Positions 1-13,799 of a stretch of 64,000 bases of DNA are shown in pieces. Source of the stretch: Apostichopus japonicus. Lineage: Eukaryota; Echinodermata; Holothuroidea; Aspidochirotida; Stichopodidae. The notes beneath the pieces were generated by a model, which was not told the DNA's origin, made no database searches, and saw only the letters and a list, made by a program, of their open reading frames with translations. The stretch covers positions 8,342,999-8,406,998 of the forward strand of contig NC_092565.1 of assembly GCF_037975245.1 (NCBI RefSeq). Reading direction: 5' to 3'. Each line of letters opens with the position of its first letter. Position 1 is the stretch's first letter. A program made the translations under genes and the position numbers.

Positions 1-3000
1 GCCCAAAAAAACCCACTGCAAAACGTTTAAAAAACTATAACAACCCGAGTCAAAGCCCGCGTCCATGTAAACGAGCACTATAATACAGAACAGTCTTATA
101 TAAATAACCTTCAACTTTCTAAAAATATTACTCCCTTCTATAGATGATTCTTGAATCCTCCAATCGACTTCAAACAATTTTATTCACGGTGCATGTTGCA
201 GCTTCATGTGTGCGTCGAAGCTGGTAGCAACCATGTAGCCCACCCCCCCCCCCTCCCCTCCCATTTTTATTCTGAATAGCTATTCTGCTTGTAAATGGGT
301 GAAATGGTACAAATCAATTAACCTTTCGCTATTATTCTTATTTGAGTCCGTTTAATCTATAGCTGAGAATTAGCATGTTCTTGAGAAATTAATCTCAGTG
401 TTTATTTTAAAGAAAATAGACCAAACGATTATACAACGCAATGTGCATAACTGTTGATACATTTTGTGAGCAGTTATCATGACGTAACCGTAAAAGTCTA
501 TTTAAATTAATTTTCTTGATGAATGATCAGTTGGAACAGGGAGTAAGTTTCCTGTTTGAAACCGCTCCTGCAACAAATTACATTATTAAAAGCGATGTTT
601 TGTACTGTAATACGTTTAATACGTATATACGCACCTAGACCATTTCGTTCATACTTGCAATGTAAATGGCAGTTGTTTCTGATAAAAAGTTGCGCCAGTG
701 TGTCTGTTCTGATAAACTGAACTATATGGAAATCGATTACTAAGTGGATGACGTTAGTTCATGATACGTATACCATAGTGTAACTATAGCGTCCACTAAA
801 TGTTACATTATGCATTATACCTCCATTCATTTATGTAAATAAGTATAGTACTCAAAAAAATGATATTCTTTAGCAACTGACGCCTCATCACTATCAAAAC
901 AGACCTATACATCTTACGAGAATATTTCGTAACTACATCATAAGTTATAAGCTGTGTGGAATATGATTACAATCTCAACAGTGTGTGTTCGATATATCGA
1001 ACAGTGTACACAAACCACATTAGTAAGCCAAGATTAGGTAACGGGAGTGCTGCATGCCGCGACCGCCTCGATAGCAGGATTATAAAGTGCTTTCTGGAAC
1101 GCGGCAAAACAGGAGATATGTTCATACGATGCGAAAATGAAATATTATATCGTGAACCAATTTCAGACATAGCAGACAGTAAAGGAATTCTGCAGTGCTT
1201 TTATTTTTGTTGGAGATTTCCTGGGCAATATTCTCTGCGCAAAAAAAATCCATTTATGATTAATTAGATTCATCAATCAGTCAGTATCATCAATAATCAT
1301 AAGTCTCACTTAATATGTTGACATGTTTGATGGAAATTAGAGGAAATATTTTATCTTCCATGCATAGCCTTGAATAATGTCGTAAAATAACCAGTCCCGT
1401 TTATTCCAAAGCAAATGATGTTAATCAATTTAACTCTTTCTGTGATTCCAACTTCACATGAAATAGTTATACTAGACATGTATCAGCAATTTGCAATTTA
1501 GATTTCCATTTGCGATGTATAAGCACCCTTTGAGCAAAACTCAAGTATAGTGTGAGCTGTGGACATCTCTTCCTCTCTGTAAAGAATGCTTTTTTAGACA
1601 GTAATATTAGATTACCGACATCCTTGTTTAAAATCGTCAACAACCTTGGAATCTTTTATCGAAAATGCCAGGAGAGTCGATGCCAAACGAAATAGTTTGT
1701 AGACAAATAATAACAGCAAAGAGACGTGGAAAGGTGTGTGACAGATGTATAAACTACTTCTTCGTGACATTTCTCATCTCATCGCTCCTACAGGGGAATG
1801 AGAAGATTTTAGTCGGTTTGTCATAGAACCCTGGATATCTCAGTTGCCATAGCAACAGTTGCCATGGTAAAGATGAATGTTTTCTGAGGTGCAAGTCTCG
1901 GGGTTAACCCTGGGTGGGTTGACCGAGGGAGACAGGACGATTATATCTGGGCAGGGTCCAAATTTGTGTGTATGGTGGGTGAGTTTGCGTGGATGCGTGA
2001 GCGTGTGTCTGTTACACCTGTAATTTCCTATCAAAGACTCCTCCTAAACCAGTGCTTCTCATCCTTTTCTCTCAGATTCGACCCCCCCCCCCCACCTGCA
2101 GGGTGATAAAGTGTTTCCTCCATCCCCCTCCCCAAATACTTTTACAAAAACTTACCATATATTTGTTTCAATCACTTTCTTTTCACACACACTGTAACGG
2201 CGAACATAACGATTCAATCAATGTTCATATTATCTGTTGCGATTCACTCTATAGTACACAAAATAATGTGTTCATCGTTATCTGTAATCCTTGGATATGG
2301 ACATAATCAAAGTAGGCTACGTGTGTTCAGAGGTTGAGTTATCTGAATTTATAAAACAATGGATTGACATGACCAAAACGACCTCCTCTAAGGGAGCCCG
2401 CTGCCGTCATTTTAATTTAAAGGAGCATTCCAATGATTCAAAACATATTTAGACCTGGATATATTGAAACCCGGAACCTTCTGTATAAAGTCATCTTTAA
2501 GACTGCTGTTTCATCTATATAATGGTACAAATTCAAACTAGTATGTCTAACCAATGTGCACTATACAGTAGGCTACTTAAACGTGTGCTCGTGAACATTA
2601 AGTATATTTAACATATCATTATAGGGTTCAGTTTCGATTTTTCCCCTCTGTACCTCTAACCTCACCCCTCTTGAGATTTTAACAAATATAATGGAAATTT
2701 TAAGATAAAACAATTCAAGTGAAACTTCGAATGAAATGTTGAAAATTTCGACTTGTTCCCACTAAATCGACTATTTATATTAAAAAACAAATTGAGAAAG
2801 AACTATAACAGAATGCGGAATGTTCGTTCTATCAGTAAGTTCGTCCTATTAGATATTTCGTCCTATCAGTGCGTTCGTTCTATCAGTGAATAAGGTCCGC
2901 CCATTTTTGGTTTTTACCGAGCCTTGTTACCAGAAAGAGAGCGCTATTTCGCTCATCTTGATGGCGCACTTCAAGAATGATTAACACTGCGTTGGTATCG

Positions 3001-4620
3001 CAGCGTGTGGTAAGAAATAGTACGGTACCGAGGAACGTTAGGGGTTTCTTTACTGATTATGGGAGGGGAGAGGGGTGTTAGGACCTGCGGGCATGTTAGT
3101 ATTTGGTTTATCGATTACTGACCGGGGGGGGGGTGTGGTGCACCTCCATGAGACGTTAGGGCTATTTACCGATTATTGAAGGGGAGATGGTGTAGGCATC
3201 CGGGAGCACTAGGGGTTTAGGAGCTATGTAAGTATTTGTCAGTATTATGGTTATAGCATAACGGTTAAAATAAACCTCTGAGCACGTGAATACTTTTAAA
3301 ATTACAGTGACGCATAAGAAATGCTATTCACTCACGAATGTCCAATATAATTTCTTTATTCTATACTAAGGTCAATCATAAAGGCTTTCTTTGACTCACA
3401 ATATTTCCTTAAAAGGAATGTTTCCCTGCCCTCCTCCCATCACAACGACGCTCACATCAAATTTCGGCATCTATGTTTAATCAACAAACAACTTTTTCTA
3501 TAGTTTCTTTAATAAAGGGATCTGCAATCCTCCGCGTGTGACCAGAATTTGCTTGTAGGTCACTCGTGGGATCAATTTTTCCCCCAACATATACGCACTG
3601 AGACTCTTAAAGGTTATGCACCTATCATATATAAACATTTCATTCGCGGCACCCATATTCCTGTTTTTTTTTCGCGATACACGAGGAAAAGTCGTAGATA
3701 CGGTATATAGTTAGATGGGGTTTGAGTTTCAGTTTTAATATACAGGTATTATAGAAACACTACTGGAACAGTCATCTATTGTGGTTATTTAAATTTGTTC
3801 TTAACGGAAAAAAAGATATTTAAACTATCGTTAATTATTTGGCCTCGTTTTATCAGGGAGTTGTTCGGCGGTCACATCAACACAGTTGCGAACAGAAATG
3901 GAGAGACAATCGTTTGTTAATTGATGGCGCTCTATCGTAATAATATCAAAGCTATGAATTTGTCGACCAAAATTTCGCTGGTGTAGAGAAAGCCATTTCA
4001 AGGGTTACTCGCAATGGTCGATTATTTTGTAATCAGCAAAAGCTATCATGTTTTACGTTGCATTGGTATTTTATCGTCATTCATTGGACTATTTCATTTC
4101 GTATGTGCATCGAAACACGTAGTGGTGTTTATCAATTTTACATGATGCGAAAGACACAATACAGTATTAATATGATAGTTAAATCATACTGTACCATAAT
4201 ACATTATTTCAAAATCTGCTAAAAACGGTCACAAAATGTTGTGACACAATACTTGACGTTGATATTAACCAGAATGCTGAAATCGGTATCAATCTCAGCT
4301 AAGCGCCTTCTCGCAGTTCCCGAAAGGATTTTTTCCTTTTTTTTCCCTTATTTTTTTTACAGAAAATTGCTAAATGACGACGATGCTAAGATAAGCATAA
4401 ACCAAACGTTAAATTTAAATTACAACAGCTGCTTGTTATACCAGTTATGTTATAAGTGGGGCTGTATAAGTATTATCAATTCAATTTGTTATAGGCTACC
4501 TATTAAGCTTGATGGTATGGTATGTGATGGTATGATTGGACTATTATAACAGTCATTTGGTATAACAGTCAATTTAGGATTGTAGAATTCCAAAGGGTTA
4601 TTTCTTAAACTGTCATGCAG
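1..4620. other. Gene-free stretch with simple tracts
   Basis: I see no supportable coding exon here. Open frames are short, lack splice context and show no recognisable domain. Homopolymer C or G tracts occur near 241-260, 2081-2095 and 3123-3133. AT-rich unique sequence fills most of the rest. An intergenic or intronic identity cannot be distinguished. Confidence 0.5.
2818..2890. repeat. Short degenerate tandem repeat (about 19 bp)
   Basis: Four imperfect copies of a unit reading roughly TTCGTCCTATCAGT (with TTCGTTCTATCAGT variants) follow one another. They occur once in the window, so this is a local tandem duplication and not a dispersed family. Confidence 0.6.
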
Positions 4621-4639
4621 TACTTTTGTTTATAACCAG

Positions 4640-5165
4640 AGATCCAACAGACTTATGTGAGAACATTGCGTCAGTTTTCAAACTTTGACCTCTGTTAATC
4701 GCACATGACATTTGACCCACACAAAAACAATGTTTTTTTCATTAAGTTGGATCGATATACCACCTATGAAATCAAGTTTTAGGTTTATTGTTCTCACAAA
4801 ATGTTCAGAAGCTGAGCTCTGTTTCCCGAAAATGACCTTTGACCTCCACTAAAAACATTAGGTTTCTTGTACTTAATTAGGTGGATCCATATATCACGTT
4901 AACAGTTCAGCAAACCTTACTTTTTCATTTATCATGTTAAGAAGAATTTCAGACCTTCATCGCTGTTGACCTCAAATGACCTTTGACTTCGACAAAGCAA
5001 TATCTTTGGCTCTTTCACTTAATAAGGTGGAACCACATACCATGTATCACGTGCACTTTCATCGCCCACACTCACACATACAAACGTATATCATCAACAT
5101 CGCATAGATTTCTATTGCTTTTTGCAAGGAATCAACAAATTCCCCATTAAAGGAAAAGCAACCAT
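4640..5165. repeat. Dispersed repeat, TGACCTTTGACC family, copy A
   Basis: This copy is built of several diverged modules, each with a 'tgacctctgttgacct' or TGACCTTTGACCT box followed by a 'gttggatccacatacc'-like segment. It ends in a CA-rich stretch and an imperfect hairpin (GATTTCT...AAGGAATC) near 5107-5135. The same order of modules recurs at 13060-13550, and the terminal part recurs at 36040-36115. That makes it an interspersed family. I see no coding capacity or clear terminal inverted repeats, so the class is unknown. Confidence 0.65.
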
Positions 5166-5289
5166 TAGCTGTCCATTACCCGATAATGATGAACAACTCA
5201 CGCAAACAGCTATAGGAAACTCAATCTTCCTTTGAGAGGTAACCTTGTCAAAAGTTGTGTCTAGGAGCTGTCATTTTGCAAAAGTGTTA

Positions 5290-5385
5290 CAATAATAATA
5301 ATAATAACAATAATAATAATAATTAACATTTATATAGCGCTTTTACGTAACGAATATCTCAAAGTGCTTTACAAAGTCAAAGTGA
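5290..5385. repeat. (AAT)n microsatellite with TATATAGCGCTTT repeat
   Basis: An AAT-rich run (about 5290-5325) leads into a segment containing TTTATATAGCGCTTTT and, about 30 bp later, AAAGTGCTTTAC. From general knowledge, this arrangement is common among short interspersed repeats in invertebrate genomes. I cannot assign it to a named family from the sequence alone. Confidence 0.5.
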
Positions 5386-6194
5386 AAACCCCTAATTGGG
5401 AAAAGATATTTTATTATCAGTTTGGGAAAGGTTGTTCGTTACGGTTATGTCTATCACATAGACGAATGATAGTGCATTTGTGTCTCCTTTAAGATTGCTG
5501 GATTGCAAGATATGCTAAATGTCTTTTTTGTCCTTTTGTATCAATATATAAAAATTCAATGTTCAAAGCCGATGAAGGATGTGTTCGTTCAAGAGGAACG
5601 TCCCTCTTTGAAAGGGAATTGCACTTGTCAGCTTATTACATCCCTAACTAATTGGTACAAATGGTTGTGTATGTTTAATAAGCTCGGCCATGGTAACCAC
5701 GCGTAAACCTCTCTCAGACGGTTTCGATCAATCAACAAACTATAACTTTATAAGCGAGTCTGATTATTTGACTTCTCGATATCTAAATAGTTGGTAAATA
5801 TCCAATCTTGTAGCAGTCGTCTTAAGGAGATACTATTTCCTCAAACCCTTTTCTGTAAACAGTGGAAATATGTTATCACATATTTCATTTTGCTTTCAGT
5901 ACAACCGCACATGTGGTCCCAACTACGTTGAAATCGTTTCTGATCGACGTCAGTAGCAAATATAGGCTGCCTATATATGCTCTATATGTGTGTGTAAACT
6001 ATCCATTCAGACCATCATGTTTCACAGCCTTTAGCAATGGATATTAAGAGATACAAGTGATCGTTGTTGAACTCCTGTACTTGGTGCATGGAAAGGTAAT
6101 GACAAATGACAAGATCCCTCGGAGACCTCGAATATTCCCTTAGTAAAGGAGACCTATAAAGTACGGAGCATGAACCTGGTCAAATATACTCTTT

Positions 6195-6915
6195 TGTTCA
6201 TCGAGTCATAGTCCACTATGAAGGGGGAAGGGTAACACCCTGTTATTCATCAGCTTACTGTCCGCTGTATATGGGAAGGGACATTGAACTAAGTGTTCAC
6301 TGTGTATGCAGAGGGGAAGGGACGTTTGTTCATCAAATCATATACTATGTATGAGAAGGGGACGGGATTTAGTTCATCAACTCATTGTATACACTGTGCA
6401 TTTGAAGACCGGGAAGGATAATTCTTTTCATATCTTCGCAATCCACTCTTGGTGCAGATGTTCTGTTCAGGCATGTCTGTCATCAATTTATGCTCTTGTC
6501 ATCATTTGATCGTTACAGAGCTTTTAGCAAAACAAATATGCAGTGAAGTAATTAGTCCCGTTTGGGGACGCTCGTCAAACATTACAATAGGGATATGTTG
6601 ATTATTTACATTTCTCATATTAAATCTTTTCGGATTGGAGTGGCTCACGAGACATTATTACTATGACCGCACATTTTAGTAACGTCAAACTTTTTTTTTT
6701 CAGGCAAAGTTTGAGTTGATTGGTAACTTTCGGCAAAACAATGGACTAAAGTAAGTCCACCTTCCCGTACAAAGTGGACAGTCAATAAGTTGATGAACAA
6801 AGCGTCTTACCCTTCCCGTACATATAGTGTTGAATGAACAAAACTCACTCCCACTTCTCATATACACAGTGAAAAATTAGTTAATGAGCAACACTGCCTC
6901 GCCCTTCCGAACATA
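6195..6915. repeat. Inverted pair of diverged tandem arrays
   Basis: From 6195 to about 6420, a 50-60 bp unit containing 'tgttcatcaa...actatgtatg..aggggaaggga' repeats about four times. From about 6759 to 6915 the complement of the same unit ('cccttcccgtacata...gttgatgaacaa') repeats about three times. The two arrays face each other across about 340 bp of unique sequence, as in the long terminal inverted repeats of a foldback-type element. No target duplication was found. Confidence 0.55.
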
Positions 6916-6919
6916 GTAT

Positions 6920-9900
6920 GGTAATGGCTGGGAGAAGAGCTCAGTTGGGGCATTCACATTCGGTCCGGGTAGATTTACACCACTACTCCTGGCTCAGGAC
7001 TATACCCGGCTTCAATCCAGCAATCTCACCTAAAAATTCAAGAGTATTTATCAGCAATACCTTGCGTTATGATCTAAATATATATCTAATTTAAAGCCTT
7101 AGCCTTTCATTTTCTCTGGGGCGCTTGCTGGGGAGGAACAATGATACGACATATGGAAGGTGGCATCAACAACCCCTTCACCCCCTCCTGTATAAATTCT
7201 GGTTCTACCTCTGGCCTTTCCATAAACGTTCATTTCGCTACCTAAATTAAATCAATCTGTCGGAAAAGATGTGCGTTTGCCGCCTCACAGCATTTGAAAT
7301 TCCGTGCACGCTATACGTTGCAAATGTCGTTCTATAGCTTCGCAATTTTATAAGAACCACTAAGCATTCCATCTAATGAAATATGCATGCCATATTCTAT
7401 AACTTCGTTAATATTTTCGCCACTTATAATTATGAATTTCTTCGTGAAAATAGAAAGAAAATAAAAAGAACAAACAGGGTTCTCCCTGACGTAATTCTTT
7501 CGTGTTTTTTTATCCTGTTTTCCTTCTAGCTTGTCCGAACTCAATTCTCTTCCACTTGACGTACTTAATCTTTTCCAATTATTTGACACTTCTTTTCAAC
7601 TATTCAAACATGTGTATTTTCACGATTCGTTTTATCCAGCCTCAGGTAATCTTGTTGAACCACTTCATTGGCCGGGTTCGGTTGGGTGTTACCTGAGTGC
7701 GGCTCATATATTGGTGTGTGTTCAAGTTAACGGGTGAGTCGTATCGAGTTTTACTTTAATATGTTTGATGAAAATGGCGTCTTCTCTGGTAAGTTCTTTA
7801 TTTCACCCCAGCGGTGAGTACTTCTCAAATGCGTCTATTGTTACAATATATCAAACATTTTCGTGAATAGAATCAAGAGTATTTCTAAATATCGCTTTAT
7901 ACTCACAGCTAATTGCAATCATAAAAAATCCTTCAAATATACTGATCAAACAGCTAAAAGCCATAAAGTCCAAACTTACATGGTTCTCACACTATTTAAG
8001 TACTCAAAACTTTTTATGGCAACTCATTGTTGCTTCGACCTAGTTAGATTAATTATAATATGAGCTTTGGGACTATATATGCAGTATGGGCTGGATAAAT
8101 GAAGTTGCTTTATCTCAAAGCAGGATTCTGCAGCATAAAATAGAGAATTTTATTAAAGTCAATAAAAGTTCAGCTTTTCAAGGTAAAGTGTAATTAATGA
8201 AAGGCGCTCCCGAGTCCGGTCTTTGGTTGTCATTAACTTTGGGAACGAAACCGTTAAGTGGCAGTGCATATAGACTACACATGGAACCATAACGTTAGGC
8301 GCCGTCCTCATAAACTATACCGTTCATATAAATATATGTCTCTACAGCTCTGTGTGTAGCTCACGCCCCCCCCCCCACTCCCCCCACACACACCTGAGGA
8401 TAGAAGTGACTCATTCCGTTAATGCATAGTGTAGCCTACTTTTTCCATTTTGGTAATGAAAATAATGAAGAAAGTACTATTTTGTTATTAAAAGAGTGAT
8501 TTTTTTCTTCATATTAGAAGTCTAATTCTAAAGGCCGTTTTGTTTAAAAGAGAAACATTCAAACACTGATCAAATTTGAGGTGATTTTCCGGTTTGCTTC
8601 CTTTAATCAATGTCCCCGTGCCCTTCGAAGTTTGTGCCCCCTCCACCGCCGATCCCCATACATATTGAATATTTTCCCGCCGTATATATGCTTCCACTCC
8701 ACAACAGTGCAACTGTGGGCAATGTGTTTGTGTTTCATGTGTCTAATATTTGGCTACTAGCCGACTACCTTTCTCCGGTCACGTGGTTATCCGTCAAACT
8801 TGGTCAAGTTTGAGTGAAAAGTATTTCGAGTTCTACTCCTAAACCATACGGCCGATGGCCTTGGTTATGTGCCCGGGCATAGAATTTAGTGCCTCCTGTG
8901 ATTTATGGCGTCATGCGGTCAAAGGTCGAATGAGCAAGTACTGCATCCAGTTGCGTCGAGGGTCATGTCGGACTCCGGGAACAATTATATCACAGGGACC
9001 CAGTTTTCAATTTTACTTCAGCTGTTTAGGAAAATAAGAACACATTTTTCTTTGTCCCATAATTCTCCGGGCGCCTAAATGACCCTCGCCCCCGGAGTTT
9101 ACCCCCCCCCCCCTTACCACTCTCGTCAAACCTGCATTCATATTATATGAATACATATGATGAACAGTAAACAGCGATCAACTTACGCCAGAAACTTGTG
9201 ACAACCAGTCCCATTGGCACAATGGTTACTTTAATATTATCACGTTAGCTTTTTAAGCACATCATGTATATATAATGTGTCAACTGGTCTCCTTAAAATG
9301 ATGAACCTATAGTGATGTATGTGCCCAATCTACTATAACGCAATTAAGGTCACTCAGCATATGAAAATAATCGTTCATAACTCTAACACGGTTGACCAGC
9401 CGAGAGTTATTACAATATGATTGAATGGTAGTATTTCAATTTCCAAGTCGTAACAATTTATGATTCGGTCATACCCCCTCCATACTACGTTCGAGGAGCA
9501 AGTGACCAACAGCGTAGCCCGTGTTTTCTTTATTCGAATAGCGACGTTAGTATCAACAAAAATGTTCGTACAACAATGTACACATTTATATTGCATGGTG
9601 AATATCCCATCATACACTCCAAAAATCTCATGACATCTCTTTTCGTAACATTACAAATGCGTGTTTGTTTGTTTTTGGGGGGGGGGGGGAGGGGGGTTAA
9701 CAGTAAAGTTAAAAATTAGTTTACAAAAATATTTACAGATTAATGAAATTCCCCTACACTAGGACGTAGTTCGGCGAACACCATTGAAAATTAATTGATT
9801 GTGGTCACGTGTTCAGCCCGTTTGAGCCAAAATCATTACAAAAAAATCATACATAAGAAAGATAATTTTCGACAAACAAAAAAAATCAACATTTCCCCAT

Positions 9901-12519
9901 GCGAGGGCTCTAGTTAAAACTAGTCTAAAAGTGTTCCTTGGCCTTACACACGGAGATGTTTAGAAGTAGGCCTATTGATTATTTTCTTCCGTTGAAATTT
10001 GTTTGCCTGTATTATTAAGTGATAACGCTTTTCCAATTGATGATTGAAATTCAAATAGCCTACGAGATTTTCTCGACTTTTATGTTCAAGACGTCCAATG
10101 GGATTTAACCCAAAACGCATTTAGCAGTAACCCTACATGCAATAACGCGTGTCTCCATTTGTAAATTGCTTCTCGGATAACCAAAATATGCCTAATCACT
10201 GTCCATTTACCTCTATAATAGATCCAAGAGCTGAACATTACTCCAGCAGCCTTTGTTGCAAGCTCTTCGCGCAGTGACAGCAGTAAAACCAACTGAATGC
10301 AGCGATAGGCTCTCTTCTGGGGGAGTTCTCTGAAAACGAATGCTAACCGGAACCAAGATATATTCTCACAAGCTTTTAAGACTCCTCAAAGGTGACTCAC
10401 TTCACTACATTTATATTACTTTGAATTCAGAGATCATAGTCTGTGAAAGTTTAGTGGGAAAAAATAACAGAGATCTCTATATATAGTAATTACCAAACTA
10501 AAACAAAGATTTTTTATTTCTTGCAGTCAACAGTTAGTTGAAATAGTTAATTGACCAATCAGTACGTAATACAAAGAGTATGAAACGCAGGAACTTGTAT
10601 TTTACATAGTTTTGTAAAGGAAGAAAATCGTAGATGTGAATTTATTAATCACGCATTGTCTGTTATGAAAAATTGCAAAGTGCAATTAATATTGCAAAGA
10701 TTAGTAAGTATAACACTGTATCTTGACAATATCATCACCCCATACATAGCTTTTCAGAAAAGGTTTTCTTTAACCTAACCCTAGTTGATGTCAGTATTTT
10801 GAATGTACCTATTGTCATTATAGGCGTTCAGGTCAGGGGCAGTGTGTAACGAGGTCATTTTCATCAGGCCAAGTCACACGTCATTTGATTTTACCGCGTG
10901 TCAAGTCAACTTACAAGTCGAGTCGAGTTTAGTTACAAGTCAAATATAAAGCCAACTGAAAAACCATAACAGATTATACATTAACGGTGAAGGCCCAGCA
11001 AGGTCTAACTTCATACAACATGCATGTGTATATGCATGGAAATCATCTAACTGAATTTTCACACCACCATTTATAACATTCAACCCAGGAATGCCGCATA
11101 AACTTAGATTTACTATATTCTAAATATACTACATATATTAGCACTCTGCTTACTTGATATGTATGCTCATATTTATTCTGAAAGTATAAAATATATTCTG
11201 TAAAAAAAAAAAGTATAAAATATATATAAAGTATAAAGTATATTATGAAAGTATGTTATATTTATAACACTCGTGTATCTTCTATCTATATCCTTCCAAT
11301 TGTGATTCGGTCTTTTTGAATTTAGGGAGATTACAGTCATTTTTGTTCGAAATAAAATAGTGCAGGTTATTTCAAGTCCCCTCTCAGCTATTTAAGTTAT
11401 TGCTCGGAGGACGTTCCTTCAAAACGACTGGATTATATAGCCTACTTGCTTCATGTCAGCCTGTTGTATTGTCGGTCAGAAATCGATATTGAATATAAAT
11501 AAAAATGATACATGACAGCTTTGAGATCGTTACTTTTTACTTCCTCCTTATACCAATCTATCTAGAAATATTCGCTCTTTGTTTTGTTATTAATTGTTGA
11601 ACAAACATCCTAACAGTTAAATTATATCATTTTGCGTTCAACGTTTCGCTTATCCTACATTCAAACCAACCCAGAATTTTCGTATTGTATGCGATTTCAT
11701 ACTCTAGTAGAAATCAAAGTTTCAATGGCGGCTCTGTAGTTCAAATGAGTCATAAACATGATTGGGGCTCGAAATTTCGTTTATTCAGAACGTGATCATT
11801 TCACGCTTTGTATTTATAATGTTGTAGTATATAGACTGAATGTATATAGAACACAGAAATCCGTGTTTGGAATTATTGGGTAACTCCCGCAATAGGCAAC
11901 TACTGTCTTTCAGTTAAGTAAAACGCCCTCTCTCTCAGGTAACGTTATTACCATGGAGACATCAGTTTACCCCCTGTTTAATTGCATACAGACTTCTCTC
12001 TACTCTCGTTAAATGCTGGCTTTCTCGACGCTTATCTTGTAATTTACACTCCAATAGAAACCATTTCACGAAGACATCTCTTACTCCCACAAACACCACG
12101 GTCATTTCCAACAAAGTGGGGCATTAATCCTTTATGAATCGGCCGAACATAACTCGCAACTTAAATGCGGCAACGATCAGATTCAATTTGGCTGAAATTG
12201 CCCATGAGAATCTGTAACGCACTAAAACGCCCATCCAGAATATCTATAAATCACCGGCTCCTGTCAGAAGTGCTTTTGGAATATAAAGATAGGTTGATCC
12301 GAGATCTCATTACGTTCAAGTCGGTTTTATGTGCTGTTATTTTATAGTCCTCGAGAGGATCAGGGACATAATTAGTCGGTAAGACACAAGACATGCTTTT
12401 GCTGTAAGCACTGTGTGGTTCACAAAACTTAACAGCTCCCAACCTGGTAAAAAGCAAAAAAAACACTGAAATCAGAATCAGTTTTATATGTTAAAGGGAT
12501 ATCATGAAAGACTTGTGAC
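6920..12519. other. Gene-free stretch with G/C tracts
   Basis: No exon with splice sites, codon bias and recognisable protein content was found. Homopolymer C tracts lie near 8367-8385 and 9102-9113, and a G tract near 9678-9696. From 11140 to 11280 the sequence is an AT-rich string of 'aagtataaaatatat' copies. The longest open frames (60-85 codons) overlap each other on both strands and look random. Confidence 0.5.
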
Positions 12520-12816
12520 CAGGCGCGTAGCCAGGAATTTGCCAAGGGAGGGGCGAAACTGTAGATTCGGCATTGCAAACTTTCTAAGCGTAGTGCCACT
12601 ATGATTGGCGCGAAGCGTACAAGAAAAGTTTGGCTGTAAATGCCTCCCAGATCGCCGGAAATGGCACTTCCTATGCCTTGTTAGTTGCATCTTAGCATTT
12701 TCTCTTTTAAAAATACTAGCGATATCATAAAAACCTTAAAAATTTTTGTAAAAAATATGCTCAAGGGGGGGGGGAGGCGGCTGCCCCCTTCGCCCCCCCC
12801 CTTGGCTACGCGCCTG
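12520..12816. mobile_element. hAT-type MITE with 8-bp target duplication
   Basis: The element is 297 bp. Perfect 14-bp terminal inverted repeats CAGGCGCGTAGCCA (12520-12533) and TGGCTACGCGCCTG (12803-12816) bound it. Perfect 8-bp direct repeats CTTGTGAC (12512-12519 and 12817-12824) flank it. An 8-bp duplication with CAG-starting ends is the signature of the hAT superfamily. The interior is non-coding with a poly-G/C stretch near the right end, so this is a non-autonomous copy moved by a transposase from elsewhere. The intact duplication suggests a fairly young insertion. Confidence 0.88.
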
Positions 12817-13059
12817 CTTGTGACGTATTTCGTAGTATCAGGTTAATATTCAGAAAATCAAATAGAAAGAGTATGTGCCTGTAAGTCAGACTAAGTTAAT
12901 GAGTAGTTAATTAGTCGACAGCATGTTTGAATCCCCAAATATGGATATACCTGAATTAGCCCTATTATGAGAAAATTAGAGCTAGTCCATAAGAGACATA
13001 TTATTTACTCGCATAAAGGAGCATAACAATAGTATTTTGATGAGAACATTCAATACACA

Positions 13060-13550
13060 ATATGCTCACAAGATGTTCGTGCTGAAAATGGTGGATTAAC
13101 CTATCAAGTACGATGTTCATCTAAGCTTGGCTTTTGGAGTCACTGACCTTTGACCTTCACATAAATCATTGAGTTCTTACTAAGTTGGATCCACATACAA
13201 AACATGACGTTTACCCAACTTGACTTTTGAAGCAGCAATGTTTAAAAGAATTTCAGACTTTGACCTCTGTTGACCTCATATGACCTTTGACATCCACAAA
13301 AACATATCTGAGTTTCGTTCTTAATATTGTGGAGCCGCATCCAAAATATGGAAGCTTATCCAAGCCTGACATTTGCAATTATAACGTTTACATGGTTGTC
13401 AGACTTTGACCTCTCTTGACCTAGAATTACCTTTGACCTTCACAGCACACAAGCCATGACGTCACTTATACACATATACATACACACGCAAAATCACACG
13501 CCATCACCATTGCATAGATTCCTTTGGCCTTCGGCAAGGAATCAGAACTG
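13060..13550. repeat. Dispersed repeat, TGACCTTTGACC family, copy B
   Basis: This copy has the same modules as the one at 4640-5165, with at least three boxes (13144-13156, 13281-13293 and about 13429-13440). It ends in a CA-rich tract and a clean hairpin, GATTCCTT (starting about 13516) pairing with AAGGAATC (ending about 13544). Copies share organisation and are not alignable end to end by eye, so this is an old family. I see no open reading frame. Confidence 0.65.
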
Positions 13551-13799
13551 ACATTGTTTCCAGTAATAACTCTTTTTGATATCAAGATAAAAATCTGACG
13601 TGTAAACGAAATATAATAAGATATTATACCTAGCTAATGTGTTCAGCCTATTGTTTCATGGGTTATTAATTACGTTAATCACGACCAAATAGTTCGATGG
13701 AAAAGTGGCATCCGTCTGTTTAAATATGATTAGGAAGTTTATTGACTGAACCATAAAATGTCATGAGTTTTCCTCTATCTGATATGGAACTTTTTTAAG

